A stretch of 64,000 nucleotides of DNA from contig CANMLL010000010.1 in assembly GCA_947498775.1 (NCBI GenBank), positions 1 through 64,000 on the forward strand. Direction: 5' to 3'. Shown piece by piece: positions 45,098-54,157 of this stretch. How positions within the stretch are numbered: position 1 is the stretch's first letter; every line of letters begins with the position of its first letter. This stretch comes from an uncultured Aquimarina sp. GTDB lineage: Bacteria; Bacteroidota; Bacteroidia; Flavobacteriales; Flavobacteriaceae. Both the position numbers and the translations under genes were made by a program. The notes beneath the pieces were generated by a model. That model was not told where the DNA came from and ran no database searches. It saw nothing but the letters and a program-made list of their open reading frames with translations.

Positions 45098-45733
45098 TTA
45101 CAAAGAATACTTTTCGATAATTACATTTAGATCTTTTTCCTCTTCTAAATAAATTGGCAGATGAAACTCGTCTAGTTTTTTTAAAGTTCTCAATAATACT
45201 ATCTGCTCACTTTTTGTTAGGCAACCACTCACTGTTTTTGCCGCTTTATGGGCTTCAGCATATGCTTTTATAACATTTTCTTCTCCATATTTGGTTAATC
45301 GTAATAATTTACCTCTTTTATCATTGGGATTCGGAAATTGTTCGATAATCCCGTTTTTTAGTAATCGTTTAATTACTTCCATCCCCGAAGATTTATCATA
45401 CGCCATTTTCCTGATCAAATCAGTTTTTCCTATAGGTCCGGCTCTGTGAAGAATAGCAGTAAATGCAAAATCCATGTCGGTAGCAAAGGGTAAATCAACC
45501 ATTGCAGATTTAATATATGTATTAGAGTACCTACTCATTCTACCAATATGTGCTGCTATTTCTGCTTCTATACTATGCCCTGTGATCTCATACTCCTCAA
45601 TAGAAACTGTTCCATCCATACGTTTAGACAGCCAATTTGTAAATGATTTTATATGAATATCCTTATCCATTCTACCTTTTACAAACTCTCCTGTGAGATC
45701 AACTAATTGTTTTATTAACTCATAAATCTTCAT
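45098..45733 (-). CDS. MarR-family transcriptional regulator
   Basis: A 211-aa DNA-binding protein. It has a winged helix-turn-helix near 90-150 (LIRKMAYDKSSGMEVIKRLLKNGII, then the wing NDKRGKLLRLTKYGEE), preceded by an 80-residue helical N-terminal part with hydrophobic stretches that may bind a ligand. The gene is divergent from a TonB receptor, and the space between holds a 13-base-arm palindrome, so the regulator probably controls both itself and the receptor. Confidence 0.8.
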   Translation of the reverse strand: MKIYELIKQLVDLTGEFVKGRMDKDIHIKSFTNWLSKRMDGTVSIEEYEITGHSIEAEIAAHIGRMSRYSNTYIKSAMVDLPFATDMDFAFTAILHRAGPIGKTDLIRKMAYDKSSGMEVIKRLLKNGIIEQFPNPNDKRGKLLRLTKYGEENVIKAYAEAHKAAKTVSGCLTKSEQIVLLRTLKKLDEFHLPIYLEEEKDLNVIIEKYSL

Positions 45734-45787
45734 TAAAACTACTTTTTAACACTAAATTACAATAATTTATTATTATATAATACTTAT

Positions 45788-45819
45788 TTGTTTAATATTT
45801 GCACAAAAATATTAAACAA
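45788..45819. promoter_or_regulatory. Palindromic operator between the MarR-type gene and the TonB receptor
   Basis: Perfect arms TTGTTTAATATTT and AAATATTAAACAA with six bases (GCACAA) between them. MarR proteins bind such near-palindromes as dimers. It overlaps the expected promoter region of the receptor gene. Confidence 0.7.
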
Positions 45820-45862
45820 TTTATTCTAAAAACACTTTAAAACCATTGAAAACCTATTAATT

Positions 45863-48217
45863 ATGAATATTAAAAATATTGTTTTAGTACTTTCTCTACT
45901 ACTTGTCTCTAACATGTATGCTCAAGTTTATGGCGAACTGTTTGGAAATGTAACCGACCAAACTGGCCAACCTGTTTTAGGGGCTTCTGTTTTTCTTGAA
46001 GGAACACAAAAAGGAGCACAAACCGATTTTGATGGTAATTACCGCATCGAAAACGTTACTCCGGGTTCATATAACCTTATTGTTAGTTATGTTGGTTTTG
46101 AAACACAAACCAAATTTAACGTTATTGTAAGATCTAAAGGAACTCCTGCTTATAATTTTATCCTAAAAGAATCTGCAGAAGCATTGGATGAAGTTGTAAT
46201 AAGTAATGCCAACAAAATAAGTAGACCCAAAGAAACCCCATTGTCTACACAATCTTTATCGGCTGTAGAAATCGCTACCTACCCAGGAAGTAATAATGAT
46301 GTAGTACAAGTTGCCCAAACGCTGCCGGGAGTTTCTCCCTCAATTGGTGGTTTTCGTAATGATTTGATAATTCGGGGTGGTGCCCCCAACGAAACTGTTT
46401 ATTATCTAGACGGTATGGAAGTCCCAAATATCAACCATTTCAGTACACAAGGTAGTGCGGGAGGGCCTGTTGGGCTAATTAATGTATCATTTATAGATAA
46501 TGTTACCTTATCTACCTCTGCGTTTGGCGCCCAATATGACAATCCACTTTCGGGAGTATTACAGTTTAGTCAACGCACAGGAAACAACAGAGATTTTAGT
46601 GGTAATTTTCGTGTAAGTGCCAGTGAAGCAGCACTTACATTAGAAGGACCTCTTTTTAAAGGTAAAAATGAAGAAGCAAAAACTACTTTTTTGGTGTCAG
46701 CAAGGCGTAGTTACCTTCAATTTTTATTTGAGGCAATCGGACTTCCATTTAGACCCAATTATTGGGATTATCAGTATAAAATAAATCACAAGATTGATGC
46801 CTACAATGATATCAATTTTATAGGTTTAGGGTCCATCGATGATTTTTCGGTAGAAGCACCTGATGATTTTGATGCAGAACAGCAAGCACAGTTAGAACAA
46901 GCACCATTTATAAATCAGCGTACCAATGCCATTGGTTTATCCTGGAAACGACGTTTTAAAGACGGATCTGGTTTTATGGAAACTACCGTAAGCAATAACA
47001 CTTTGGTTAATGAATTTACCAGATATGAAGATCCTGAAAATGAAACTGGGGTAATTTTTAGTAACGATGCAACCGAATCCGAAACCAAACTGCGATATCA
47101 ACTCACAAAATTCCTTGGTGACTGGAAACTTACCACAGGTTTTAATACACAGTATTCAGACTACAGTAATGAAACAGTCAACCTAACAGATAATAATATT
47201 TTTAATACTGATATAGACTTTTTTAAATACGGGTTGTTTGCCAATATGACCAAATCATTTTTTAATGATAAATTAGATTTCTCTTTTGGTTTTAGAATGG
47301 ATGATGATTCTTTTACAGAAGAGAATAATATCCTGTCTACGTTCTCTCCACGATTCTCTCTATCGTACGAATTTACAGAAAACTGGAGGTTAAATGGTTC
47401 TCTGGGCAGATACTATAAGTTACCTCCTTATACGATTTTAGGATTTAGAGATAATGACAATGTTCTAGTGAATCAAGATGTGGATTATACTGTGAGTGAT
47501 CATTATGTACTTGGTTTGCAACATTATTTCGGTCCATCGTCAAGTATTTCTTTGGAAGGGTTTTACAAGCGTTACGACGATTATCCCGTTTCAGTTCTAG
47601 ATGGTGTCTCTCTTGCCAATAAAGGAGCCGACTTCGAAATTTTGGGAAGTGAAGATGTCGCTACTGTAGGTAAAGGAAGAAGCTATGGAGCCGAGCTTCA
47701 GTTTCAGCAAAAACTAACTAATAATTTTTACGGCATCTTTGCATATACGTGGTTTTATAGTGAATTTACCGGTTTTGACAGAGATATTTATCTGCCTTCA
47801 GTATGGGATAGCCGTCATCTTGTTTCATTTACAGGTGGTTATAAACTAAAGAAAAATTGGGAGGTAAGCGCTAGGTATCGATTTGCAGGAAACACTCCTT
47901 TTGTACCTACAGATCTTGATGCTACCCTGGCTAATTATCCTGAAGTTATTTTGGATTACGGCCGTTTGGGAGAAGAAGAGTTAGATACATTTAGCCAGCT
48001 TGATTTGCGTATTGATAAAAAATGGAATTTTAAAAACCTGTCGTTAAATGTATTTGTAGAAGCTCAAAACGTTTTAGGACAAGAAATACCAGAACCTACA
48101 CAGTTTGGGCTTAATAGAGATACCACCGGAGCTATTGTAGAACCTAGAAGTCTGACTGCTATCGAAACAGATACAGGACAAATTATACCTAGTATAGGAA
48201 TTGTTGTTGATTTTTAA
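45863..48217 (+). CDS. TonB-dependent outer-membrane receptor
   Basis: A 784-aa protein with a signal peptide (to about 20, MYAQ), a CarboxypepD_reg-like domain (about 22-105; GNVTDQTGQPVLGASVF), a plug domain (about 110-235; GGFRNDLIIRGGAPNETVYYLDGMEV), and a barrel ending in a Phe (IGIVVDF). No SusD partner follows. Given the neighbouring divergent MarR regulator and palindrome, it is probably an inducible uptake system; the substrate is unknown. Confidence 0.93.
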   Translation: MNIKNIVLVLSLLLVSNMYAQVYGELFGNVTDQTGQPVLGASVFLEGTQKGAQTDFDGNYRIENVTPGSYNLIVSYVGFETQTKFNVIVRSKGTPAYNFILKESAEALDEVVISNANKISRPKETPLSTQSLSAVEIATYPGSNNDVVQVAQTLPGVSPSIGGFRNDLIIRGGAPNETVYYLDGMEVPNINHFSTQGSAGGPVGLINVSFIDNVTLSTSAFGAQYDNPLSGVLQFSQRTGNNRDFSGNFRVSASEAALTLEGPLFKGKNEEAKTTFLVSARRSYLQFLFEAIGLPFRPNYWDYQYKINHKIDAYNDINFIGLGSIDDFSVEAPDDFDAEQQAQLEQAPFINQRTNAIGLSWKRRFKDGSGFMETTVSNNTLVNEFTRYEDPENETGVIFSNDATESETKLRYQLTKFLGDWKLTTGFNTQYSDYSNETVNLTDNNIFNTDIDFFKYGLFANMTKSFFNDKLDFSFGFRMDDDSFTEENNILSTFSPRFSLSYEFTENWRLNGSLGRYYKLPPYTILGFRDNDNVLVNQDVDYTVSDHYVLGLQHYFGPSSSISLEGFYKRYDDYPVSVLDGVSLANKGADFEILGSEDVATVGKGRSYGAELQFQQKLTNNFYGIFAYTWFYSEFTGFDRDIYLPSVWDSRHLVSFTGGYKLKKNWEVSARYRFAGNTPFVPTDLDATLANYPEVILDYGRLGEEELDTFSQLDLRIDKKWNFKNLSLNVFVEAQNVLGQEIPEPTQFGLNRDTTGAIVEPRSLTAIETDTGQIIPSIGIVVDF

Positions 48218-48433
48218 CAAGGGTTCTATTATAACTACCGAAAATGCATCTATCTTCAAACAGAACACACCTGAATGATTTTGGATGCATTTTCTGTACT
48301 TTTTGACTAAAAAATCGCAGAGTTTGTTAAAAATTCTTATTTGACACATATTAATTTTACATCACACTTCAATTTGGTCTCTCTTTTTCAAGAAAATCCT
48401 TATTTTCGCAGACTTAATAGAAAGAACGATCAA

Positions 48434-51400
48434 ATGAGCACTAAGTTTCCTGAATATAAAGGACTTGACTTACCAAAAGTTGCCGATGAAATACTAGATT
48501 TCTGGCAGCAGAATAACATTTTTGAAAAAAGTGTTACAGAGCGTGAGGGCGCAGCACCATATGTCTTTTTTGAAGGACCTCCTTCAGCAAACGGACTGCC
48601 TGGTATTCACCACGTGATGGCTCGTGCGATTAAAGATATTTTTTGTCGATACAAAACTCAAAAAGGATACCAGGTAAAACGCAAAGCTGGATGGGATACT
48701 CATGGACTTCCGGTCGAACTTGGCGTAGAAAAAGAACTTGGGATCACCAAAGAAGATATTGGTAAAAAGATTACGATTGAAGAATATAATGAGGCTTGTA
48801 AAAAAGCCGTGATGCGTTATACCGATATCTGGAATGACCTTACTCAAAAAATTGGATATTGGGTAGATATGGATGATCCATATATCACCTACAAATCCAA
48901 ATATATGGAGAGTGTTTGGTGGTTGCTTTCTCAGATATACAAAAAAGGATTACTCTATAAAGGATATACCATACAACCATATTCGCCAAAGGCGGGTACC
49001 GGACTAAGTTCTCATGAGCTTAACCAACCGGGAACGTACCAGGATGTAACCGATACTACGGTTGTAGCACAGTTTAAAAGCCCCCCAACCCCCAAAGGGG
49101 GAGACAGAAATTCTGTAAGTAAGGCTTTTAATATTACTCCTCCTCTGGGAGAGACAGAAGGGGTCTATTTCTTAGCCTGGACTACTACTCCATGGACATT
49201 GCCTTCTAATACAGCTTTAACTGTTGGAGCAAAAATTGACTATGTTTTAGTAAAAACATATAACCAATATACTTTTGAACCTACAAACGTAATTCTAGCT
49301 AAAAATTTAGTAGGAAAACAATTCTCTGGTAAGTTTACTCAAGTTGAAACTGAAGCAGAGCTTGATGCTTTCAAACAAGGAGACAAAAAAGTTCCTTATT
49401 TCATAAAAGCCAAATGCAAAGGAGCAGATCTTGTCGAGATTCGATATGAGCAATTACTTGATTTTGTTCAGCCTTATCACAATCCTGAAAATGCCTTTAG
49501 AGTAATCTCAGGAGATTTTGTGACTACCGAAGATGGTACCGGTATCGTACATACGGCGCCTACTTTTGGGGCAGATGATGCTATGGTAGCCAAGCAGGCA
49601 GTGCCAGAAGTACCAGCTATGTTGGTCAAAGACGATAACGATAACCTGGTTCCACTTGTTGATTTACAAGGTAGATTTACAAAACATGTTGGCGAATTTG
49701 CCGGAAAATATGTTAAAAACGAATATTATGATGATGGCAAGGCTCCCGAAAAATCCGTTGATGTAGAAATTGCCATCAAACTTAAGATAGAAAACAAAGC
49801 TTTCAAGGTTGAAAAGTATGTTCACAGTTATCCAAATTGCTGGCGTACCGATAAGCCTGTTTTATATTATCCATTAGATTCTTGGTTTATAAAAGTGACC
49901 GATTTTAAAGATCGCATGCACGAACTTAATCTGGGTATTAACTGGAAACCAAAGGCTACGGGCGAAGGACGTTTTGGTAACTGGCTAGCCAATGCCAATG
50001 ACTGGAACCTTTCTCGTTCTCGTTTCTGGGGAATTCCTTTACCGATCTGGAGAACAGATGATGGTAAAGAAGAAATCATCATCGGTTCTGTTGAAGAATT
50101 AAAAGCAGAAATGACCAAAGCCGTTGAAGCAGGAGTACTTGAAGCTGATGTTTTTGCAGATTTTATAGTGGGTGATATGAGTGAGGAGAATTATGAAAAA
50201 GTAGATCTTCATAAAAATGTAGTGGATCAAATTACCTTGGTATCTCCTTCTGGAAAACCAATGAAACGTGAAAGCGACTTGATCGATGTATGGTTCGACT
50301 CTGGATCTATGCCGTATGCACAGTGGCACTATCCTTTTGAGATGCCCCCTCAATCCCCCAAAGGGGGAAGTAATGAAGCTCCTGGTTATCAAACAGCTAG
50401 GAAATCTTCATACCACCTTTTAAAAGAACTTAAAGAGAATAGAAAAAACAACCCTACAGAGGCAGAGAAAACCTTATGGGATTCTTTAAGAGGAAAAAAA
50501 TTAGAAGGTTATAAGTTTAGAAGAGAACACATTATAGATGAATATATTGTTGATTTTGTATGCTTATCACAGCGATTAATTATAGAGGTTGACGGAGGAT
50601 ACCATAACAATCCAGAAGTTAAAGAAGCAGACGAATTTAGAACAAATCATCTTGAGCAAAAGCTAGGTTATCGTGTCATTCGTTTTACAAATGAAGAAGT
50701 TTTAGATAGTTTAGATACTGTTTTAGAAAAAATATCGAATACGTTACGTACCCTTCCACCTCTGGGGGAACTGAAGGGGGCTTTTAAAGCCGATTTCATA
50801 GCCGAAGGAGTAGATCAAACGCGTGGGTGGTTCTATACACTACATGCTATTGCAACCATGATTTTTGATGATGTGGCTTATAAAAATGTCGTGTCTAATG
50901 GATTGGTACTCGATAAAAATGGCCAAAAGATGTCAAAAAGATTAGGAAATGCTGCCGATCCTTTTGAAACGTTAAAAACCTATGGCCCAGATGCAACACG
51001 TTGGTATATGATCAGTAATGCCAATCCTTGGGATAATCTAAAATTTGATATTGAGGGCATTGGTGAAGTACGACGTAAGTTCTTTGGTACCTTATATAAT
51101 ACGTATTCATTCTTTACGCTCTATGCTAATATCGATAACTTTACCTATGCTGAAGACGATATCCCCTTGGTAGAACGTCCAGAAATTGATCGATGGATTC
51201 TTAGCGAATTACATACATTGATCAAAAATGTAGACGAATATTATAATGACTATGAGCCTACCAAAGCAACTAGAGCAATATCAGAGTTTGTACAAGAATA
51301 CCTAAGTAACTGGTTTGTAAGATTAAGCAGAAGAAGATATTGGAAAGGTGACTATCAAAAAGATAAGATCTCTGCTTACCAAACTTTGTATACTTGTATG

Positions 51401-52288
51401 GTTACTGTTGCAAAGCTGGGAGCTCCTGTAGCACCATTCTTTATGGATAGACTATACAAAGATCTCGTTGCAGGAACACAGAAAGAAACGTTTGAAAGTG
51501 TTCACCTGGCAAATTTCCCAGAGTACAATGAAGCACTTGTTGATAAGGCTTTAGAACATAAAATGCAAAAGGCACAAAACATAACTTCTTTGGCTCTTTC
51601 TTTGCGTCAAAAAGAAAAGATCAAAGTTCGCCAACCTTTACAGCGAATGATGATTCCTGTATTGAATGAAGCTGAAAAAAATGAGATCGATGACATCGCC
51701 CACCTGGTAAAAAGTGAAGTAAATATTAAAGAAATAGAGCTTCTCGATGATGCATCTGGTATATTAGTAAAGCAAATAAAGCCAAATTTCAAAGCTCTAG
51801 GCCCTCGCTTTGGGAAAGATATGAAGTTGATAGCCAATAAGATACAAGAATTTAATCAAGAAAGTATCAAAATTCTTGAACAAACTGGCAGTTTTGATAT
51901 AGAAATTAATGATAAAATTATTACATTACAAACCGATGATGTAGAAATTAGCTCTCAAGACATCGAGGGCTGGTTGGTAGCAAATTCGGGTCCCTTGACG
52001 GTGGCGTTGGACATTACAATTACCCCTGAGCTGAAAAAAGAAGGAATCGCCAGAGAGCTTGTAAATCGAATCCAGAACATGCGCAAAGATAGTGGGCTTG
52101 AAGTGACTGATAAAATAGAAATCGTTTTTAAGGAAAACGCAACGATACAAGAGGCAGTTACTACCAATGAGGCTTACATTAAAAACGAAACCTTAACCGA
52201 GACAATTGAATTTGCAACTGATGTAATAAATGGTACAGAAATTGCGTTTGATGACATTGCAACCCAATTGATAATAAAAAAACATTAA
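48434..52288 (+). CDS. ileS: Isoleucine--tRNA ligase with two in-frame insertions, one a DUF559 endonuclease domain
   Basis: A 1284-aa IleRS against about 1130 in related Flavobacteria. The catalytic core is intact: GLPGIHH (HIGH motif) near residue 58 and KMSKR (KMSKS motif) near 836, with the CP1 editing domain and a C-terminal anticodon domain. Insertion 1 (residues about 216-244, from PPTPKGGD to PPLGETEG) sits before the conserved YFLAWTTTPWT. Insertion 2 (residues about 637-784) sits between MPYAQWHYPFE and ADFIAEGVDQTRG and contains a whole DUF559 domain (about 660-771) with IVDFVCL and IIEVDGGYH (Asp 707, Glu 718, Asp 720). Both are flanked by the GC-rich inverted-repeat ends, are in frame and break no catalytic motif. 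The ATG at 48434 gives the usual start. Confidence 0.95.
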   Translation: MSTKFPEYKGLDLPKVADEILDFWQQNNIFEKSVTEREGAAPYVFFEGPPSANGLPGIHHVMARAIKDIFCRYKTQKGYQVKRKAGWDTHGLPVELGVEKELGITKEDIGKKITIEEYNEACKKAVMRYTDIWNDLTQKIGYWVDMDDPYITYKSKYMESVWWLLSQIYKKGLLYKGYTIQPYSPKAGTGLSSHELNQPGTYQDVTDTTVVAQFKSPPTPKGGDRNSVSKAFNITPPLGETEGVYFLAWTTTPWTLPSNTALTVGAKIDYVLVKTYNQYTFEPTNVILAKNLVGKQFSGKFTQVETEAELDAFKQGDKKVPYFIKAKCKGADLVEIRYEQLLDFVQPYHNPENAFRVISGDFVTTEDGTGIVHTAPTFGADDAMVAKQAVPEVPAMLVKDDNDNLVPLVDLQGRFTKHVGEFAGKYVKNEYYDDGKAPEKSVDVEIAIKLKIENKAFKVEKYVHSYPNCWRTDKPVLYYPLDSWFIKVTDFKDRMHELNLGINWKPKATGEGRFGNWLANANDWNLSRSRFWGIPLPIWRTDDGKEEIIIGSVEELKAEMTKAVEAGVLEADVFADFIVGDMSEENYEKVDLHKNVVDQITLVSPSGKPMKRESDLIDVWFDSGSMPYAQWHYPFEMPPQSPKGGSNEAPGYQTARKSSYHLLKELKENRKNNPTEAEKTLWDSLRGKKLEGYKFRREHIIDEYIVDFVCLSQRLIIEVDGGYHNNPEVKEADEFRTNHLEQKLGYRVIRFTNEEVLDSLDTVLEKISNTLRTLPPLGELKGAFKADFIAEGVDQTRGWFYTLHAIATMIFDDVAYKNVVSNGLVLDKNGQKMSKRLGNAADPFETLKTYGPDATRWYMISNANPWDNLKFDIEGIGEVRRKFFGTLYNTYSFFTLYANIDNFTYAEDDIPLVERPEIDRWILSELHTLIKNVDEYYNDYEPTKATRAISEFVQEYLSNWFVRLSRRRYWKGDYQKDKISAYQTLYTCMVTVAKLGAPVAPFFMDRLYKDLVAGTQKETFESVHLANFPEYNEALVDKALEHKMQKAQNITSLALSLRQKEKIKVRQPLQRMMIPVLNEAEKNEIDDIAHLVKSEVNIKEIELLDDASGILVKQIKPNFKALGPRFGKDMKLIANKIQEFNQESIKILEQTGSFDIEINDKIITLQTDDVEISSQDIEGWLVANSGPLTVALDITITPELKKEGIARELVNRIQNMRKDSGLEVTDKIEIVFKENATIQEAVTTNEAYIKNETLTETIEFATDVINGTEIAFDDIATQLIIKKH
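49080..49165 (+). mobile_element. Short GC-rich element in frame in ileS (no DUF559)
   Basis: Left end GCCCCCCAACCCCCAAAGGG, right end AGAGACAGAAGGGGTC, which is the degenerate inverted copy. It is the DUF559-less version of the 438-bp element in the same gene. Translated as SPPTPKGGD ... PPLGETEGV. Confidence 0.75.
50344..50781 (+). mobile_element. 438-bp GC-rich element with DUF559 endonuclease domain, in frame in ileS
   Basis: Left terminus GCCCCCTCAATCCCCCAAAG and, inverted, right terminus GCCCCCTTCAGTTCCCCCAG; both carry the CCCCC-AAA-GGGGG-type hairpin. The length (438) is divisible by three. The body encodes the DUF559 domain in the same frame as ileS. DUF559 is a Vsr/PD-(D/E)xK-type nuclease fold by family knowledge; the metal-binding Asp, Glu, Asp are visible (707, 718, 720). 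The sequence before Tyr 660 includes a leader-like segment (APGYQTARKSS). Confidence 0.85.
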
Positions 52289-52293
52289 ACAAC

Positions 52294-52677
52294 ATGGCAG
52301 GAGATGTAAAAGTAAGGTACAGCGACTCTGACTTAGAAAAATTCAGAGAAATAATCGTTGAGAAAATGGAAAAAGCACAAAAAGATTTAGAGTTAATTCA
52401 AAGTGCTTACAAGAATGACGGAAATAATGGTACAGATGACACTTCACCCACATTTAAAGCATTTGAGGAAGGAAGTGAAACCATGTCTAAAGAAGCTAAC
52501 ACACAGCTTGCGATTAGGCAGGAGAAATTTGTACGCGATTTAAAGAATGCTTTGTTACGAATAGAAAACAAAACCTATGGTATTTGCCGTGTAACCGGAA
52601 AACTAATTAATCCAGAGCGATTAAAACTGGTTCCGCACGCTACGTTAAGTATCGAAGCAAAAAATATGCAGAGCTAA
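52294..52677 (+). CDS. TraR/DksA-family protein, zinc-finger residues lost
   Basis: A 127-aa DksA-like protein that should bind RNA polymerase in the secondary channel. Residues about 7-90 form the two-helix coiled coil with conserved charged residues (KAQKDLELIQSAYKNDGNN, RQEKFVRDLKNALLRIENKTYG). The C-terminal finger is reduced to GICRVTGKLINPERLKLVPHAT with one Cys where zinc-binding DksA has four. This is the normal form in Bacteroidetes. Six bases after ileS, so probably co-transcribed. Confidence 0.88.
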   Translation: MAGDVKVRYSDSDLEKFREIIVEKMEKAQKDLELIQSAYKNDGNNGTDDTSPTFKAFEEGSETMSKEANTQLAIRQEKFVRDLKNALLRIENKTYGICRVTGKLINPERLKLVPHATLSIEAKNMQS

Positions 52678-52701
52678 CAAACTGTAAAATATTGTAAATT
52701 T

Positions 52702-52734
52702 AAAGTGCTTTCCCATCTGGAAAGCACTTTTTTT
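52702..52734 (+). terminator. Terminator after the DksA-like gene
   Basis: Stem AAAGTGCTTTCC against GGAAAGCACTTT with a T run; ends the ileS-dksA unit. Confidence 0.9.
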
Positions 52735-52802
52735 ATATGCTAATGTAACCTTTTTAAAAAATTAAGGTATTACTAATAGAAACCAACCAAAAGAGTAACA
52801 TC

Positions 52803-53336
52803 TTGAAAAATCTAAGTGACGAAGAATTAATGATTCTAGTGTCTAATGGAAATGTAGACATGATGAGTATCCTGTTTGAAAGGTATCATGTGCGTATCTA
52901 TAATTTTTTATTGAAAATGACTCGGGATCGAGACGTTAGCCAAGATATTACTCAAGAAGTTTTTTACAAAGCTATAAAGTATAGAAACTCGTATAAAAGA
53001 GGAAAGTTCTCATCATGGATCTATACCATCGCCAGAAACATATTTTCTGATCATTATCAAAAACAAAAAAACAAAGATCAACGATTAGATGATATACAAT
53101 ATAAAACTGAAGAGCAAGATGCCAATAGCATAGAAGATAATGAAGTCAAAGAACAATTACATCTAGCATTACAACAACTAGGTCAAAGCGATAAAGAGCT
53201 CATTATTATGAACAGATATCAAGGAATAAAATACCAGGAAATCGCAGAGATCATTGGCTCTACAGAAGGTGCTGTAAAAACAAAAGTGCATCGAGCCATA
53301 CATAAATTAAAAGAGTATTATTTACAAAAGATATAA
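52803..53336 (+). CDS. ECF-type RNA polymerase sigma factor
   Basis: A 177-aa sigma-70-family factor with region 2 (about 20-85; DISQDITQEVFYKAIKYRNSY-like, with SSWIYTIARNIFSDHYQK) and region 4 (about 115-170; KYQEIAEIIGSTEGAVKTKVHRAIHKLKEYY, the helix-turn-helix). The start codon is TTG (TTGAAAAATCTAAGTG): the only start consistent with the upstream spacing. It begins an operon with an anti-sigma and two DUF4097 genes, five bases before the anti-sigma. Confidence 0.92.
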   Translation: MKNLSDEELMILVSNGNVDMMSILFERYHVRIYNFLLKMTRDRDVSQDITQEVFYKAIKYRNSYKRGKFSSWIYTIARNIFSDHYQKQKNKDQRLDDIQYKTEEQDANSIEDNEVKEQLHLALQQLGQSDKELIIMNRYQGIKYQEIAEIIGSTEGAVKTKVHRAIHKLKEYYLQKI

Positions 53337-53340
53337 TATC

Positions 53341-54132
53341 ATGAACTGCCAGCAAATAGAAGATCAACTTATCGATTATATTGATTACAATCTGGATCAA
53401 GAAGTGCATCAAGCCGTTGCAGCACATCTTAAAGATTGCCAAAGTTGCAGTAATGCTTTACAAGAGCTCCAAGAAGTTTTTAAAGCTATCGATAACGATC
53501 CAATAGAGCTGCCAAATGCAAATATGAAATTGGATTTTGATCAGATGCTTGAGAAAGAAAAAGCATCATTGCAGGGCTCTAAAGTAGTTTCACTAGAAAA
53601 AAGATCAAAAAATTCTTGGAAAACGGCCCTACAAATTGCGGCCACAATCACATTGGTAGTTTCGGCATATTTTTTCGGAAAAAATCAAACCAATGAATCC
53701 TTTACCAAAGAAATAGCAGTGCTGGAAAAACAAAAAATTGAGATGAAGCAAACGATGACCATTTCGCTCATAGAAAATGAATCAGCCAGTAAACGGTTGC
53801 AAGCTGTGAACTATGCCGAGGAATTTGAAAAACCAGGAAACGACATCTTAAAAGCTTTGATCGATAAAATGCATTACGACGACCATATCAATGTGCGACT
53901 GGCTGCAGCAGAAGCACTGGTAAAATTTTCAGATTCAGAAATGGTTCGTAAAGCATTAATCAATGCCTTGGACAAAGAACAAGATCCAAGCATGCAAATT
54001 GAATTAATTCAAATATTAGTTTCCATTCAGGAAAAACGCGCGGTTCCTTCAATGGAGAAACTACTTCAGGAAGAAAAAACTCCTGATTATGTTAAAGATC
54101 AAGTAAAAGTTGGTCTGCCAAGTTTAATTTAA
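53341..54132 (+). CDS. Anti-sigma factor with zinc finger, membrane helix and HEAT-like repeats
   Basis: A 263-aa protein. The N-terminal anti-sigma zinc-finger domain has HLKDCQSC (His 29, Cys 33, Cys 36) after Cys 3. One membrane helix spans about 95-113 (TALQIAATITLVVSAYFF). The periplasmic part has a coiled coil (about 120-145) and HEAT-like helical repeats (about 165-260; NVRLAAAEALVKFSDSEMVRKAL). It should hold the sigma factor at the membrane and release it on a periplasmic signal; HEAT repeats in place of the usual domain are notable. Confidence 0.88.
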   Translation: MNCQQIEDQLIDYIDYNLDQEVHQAVAAHLKDCQSCSNALQELQEVFKAIDNDPIELPNANMKLDFDQMLEKEKASLQGSKVVSLEKRSKNSWKTALQIAATITLVVSAYFFGKNQTNESFTKEIAVLEKQKIEMKQTMTISLIENESASKRLQAVNYAEEFEKPGNDILKALIDKMHYDDHINVRLAAAEALVKFSDSEMVRKALINALDKEQDPSMQIELIQILVSIQEKRAVPSMEKLLQEEKTPDYVKDQVKVGLPSLI

Positions 54133-54157
54133 AAATTCAGTCAAAAAACAAATAGTC

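Noticed and set aside
50344..50781. Intein in IleRS
   Set aside because: No intein splice-junction residues (N-terminal Cys/Ser with C-terminal His-Asn) at the borders and no Hint-domain blocks; DUF559 is not an intein endonuclease.
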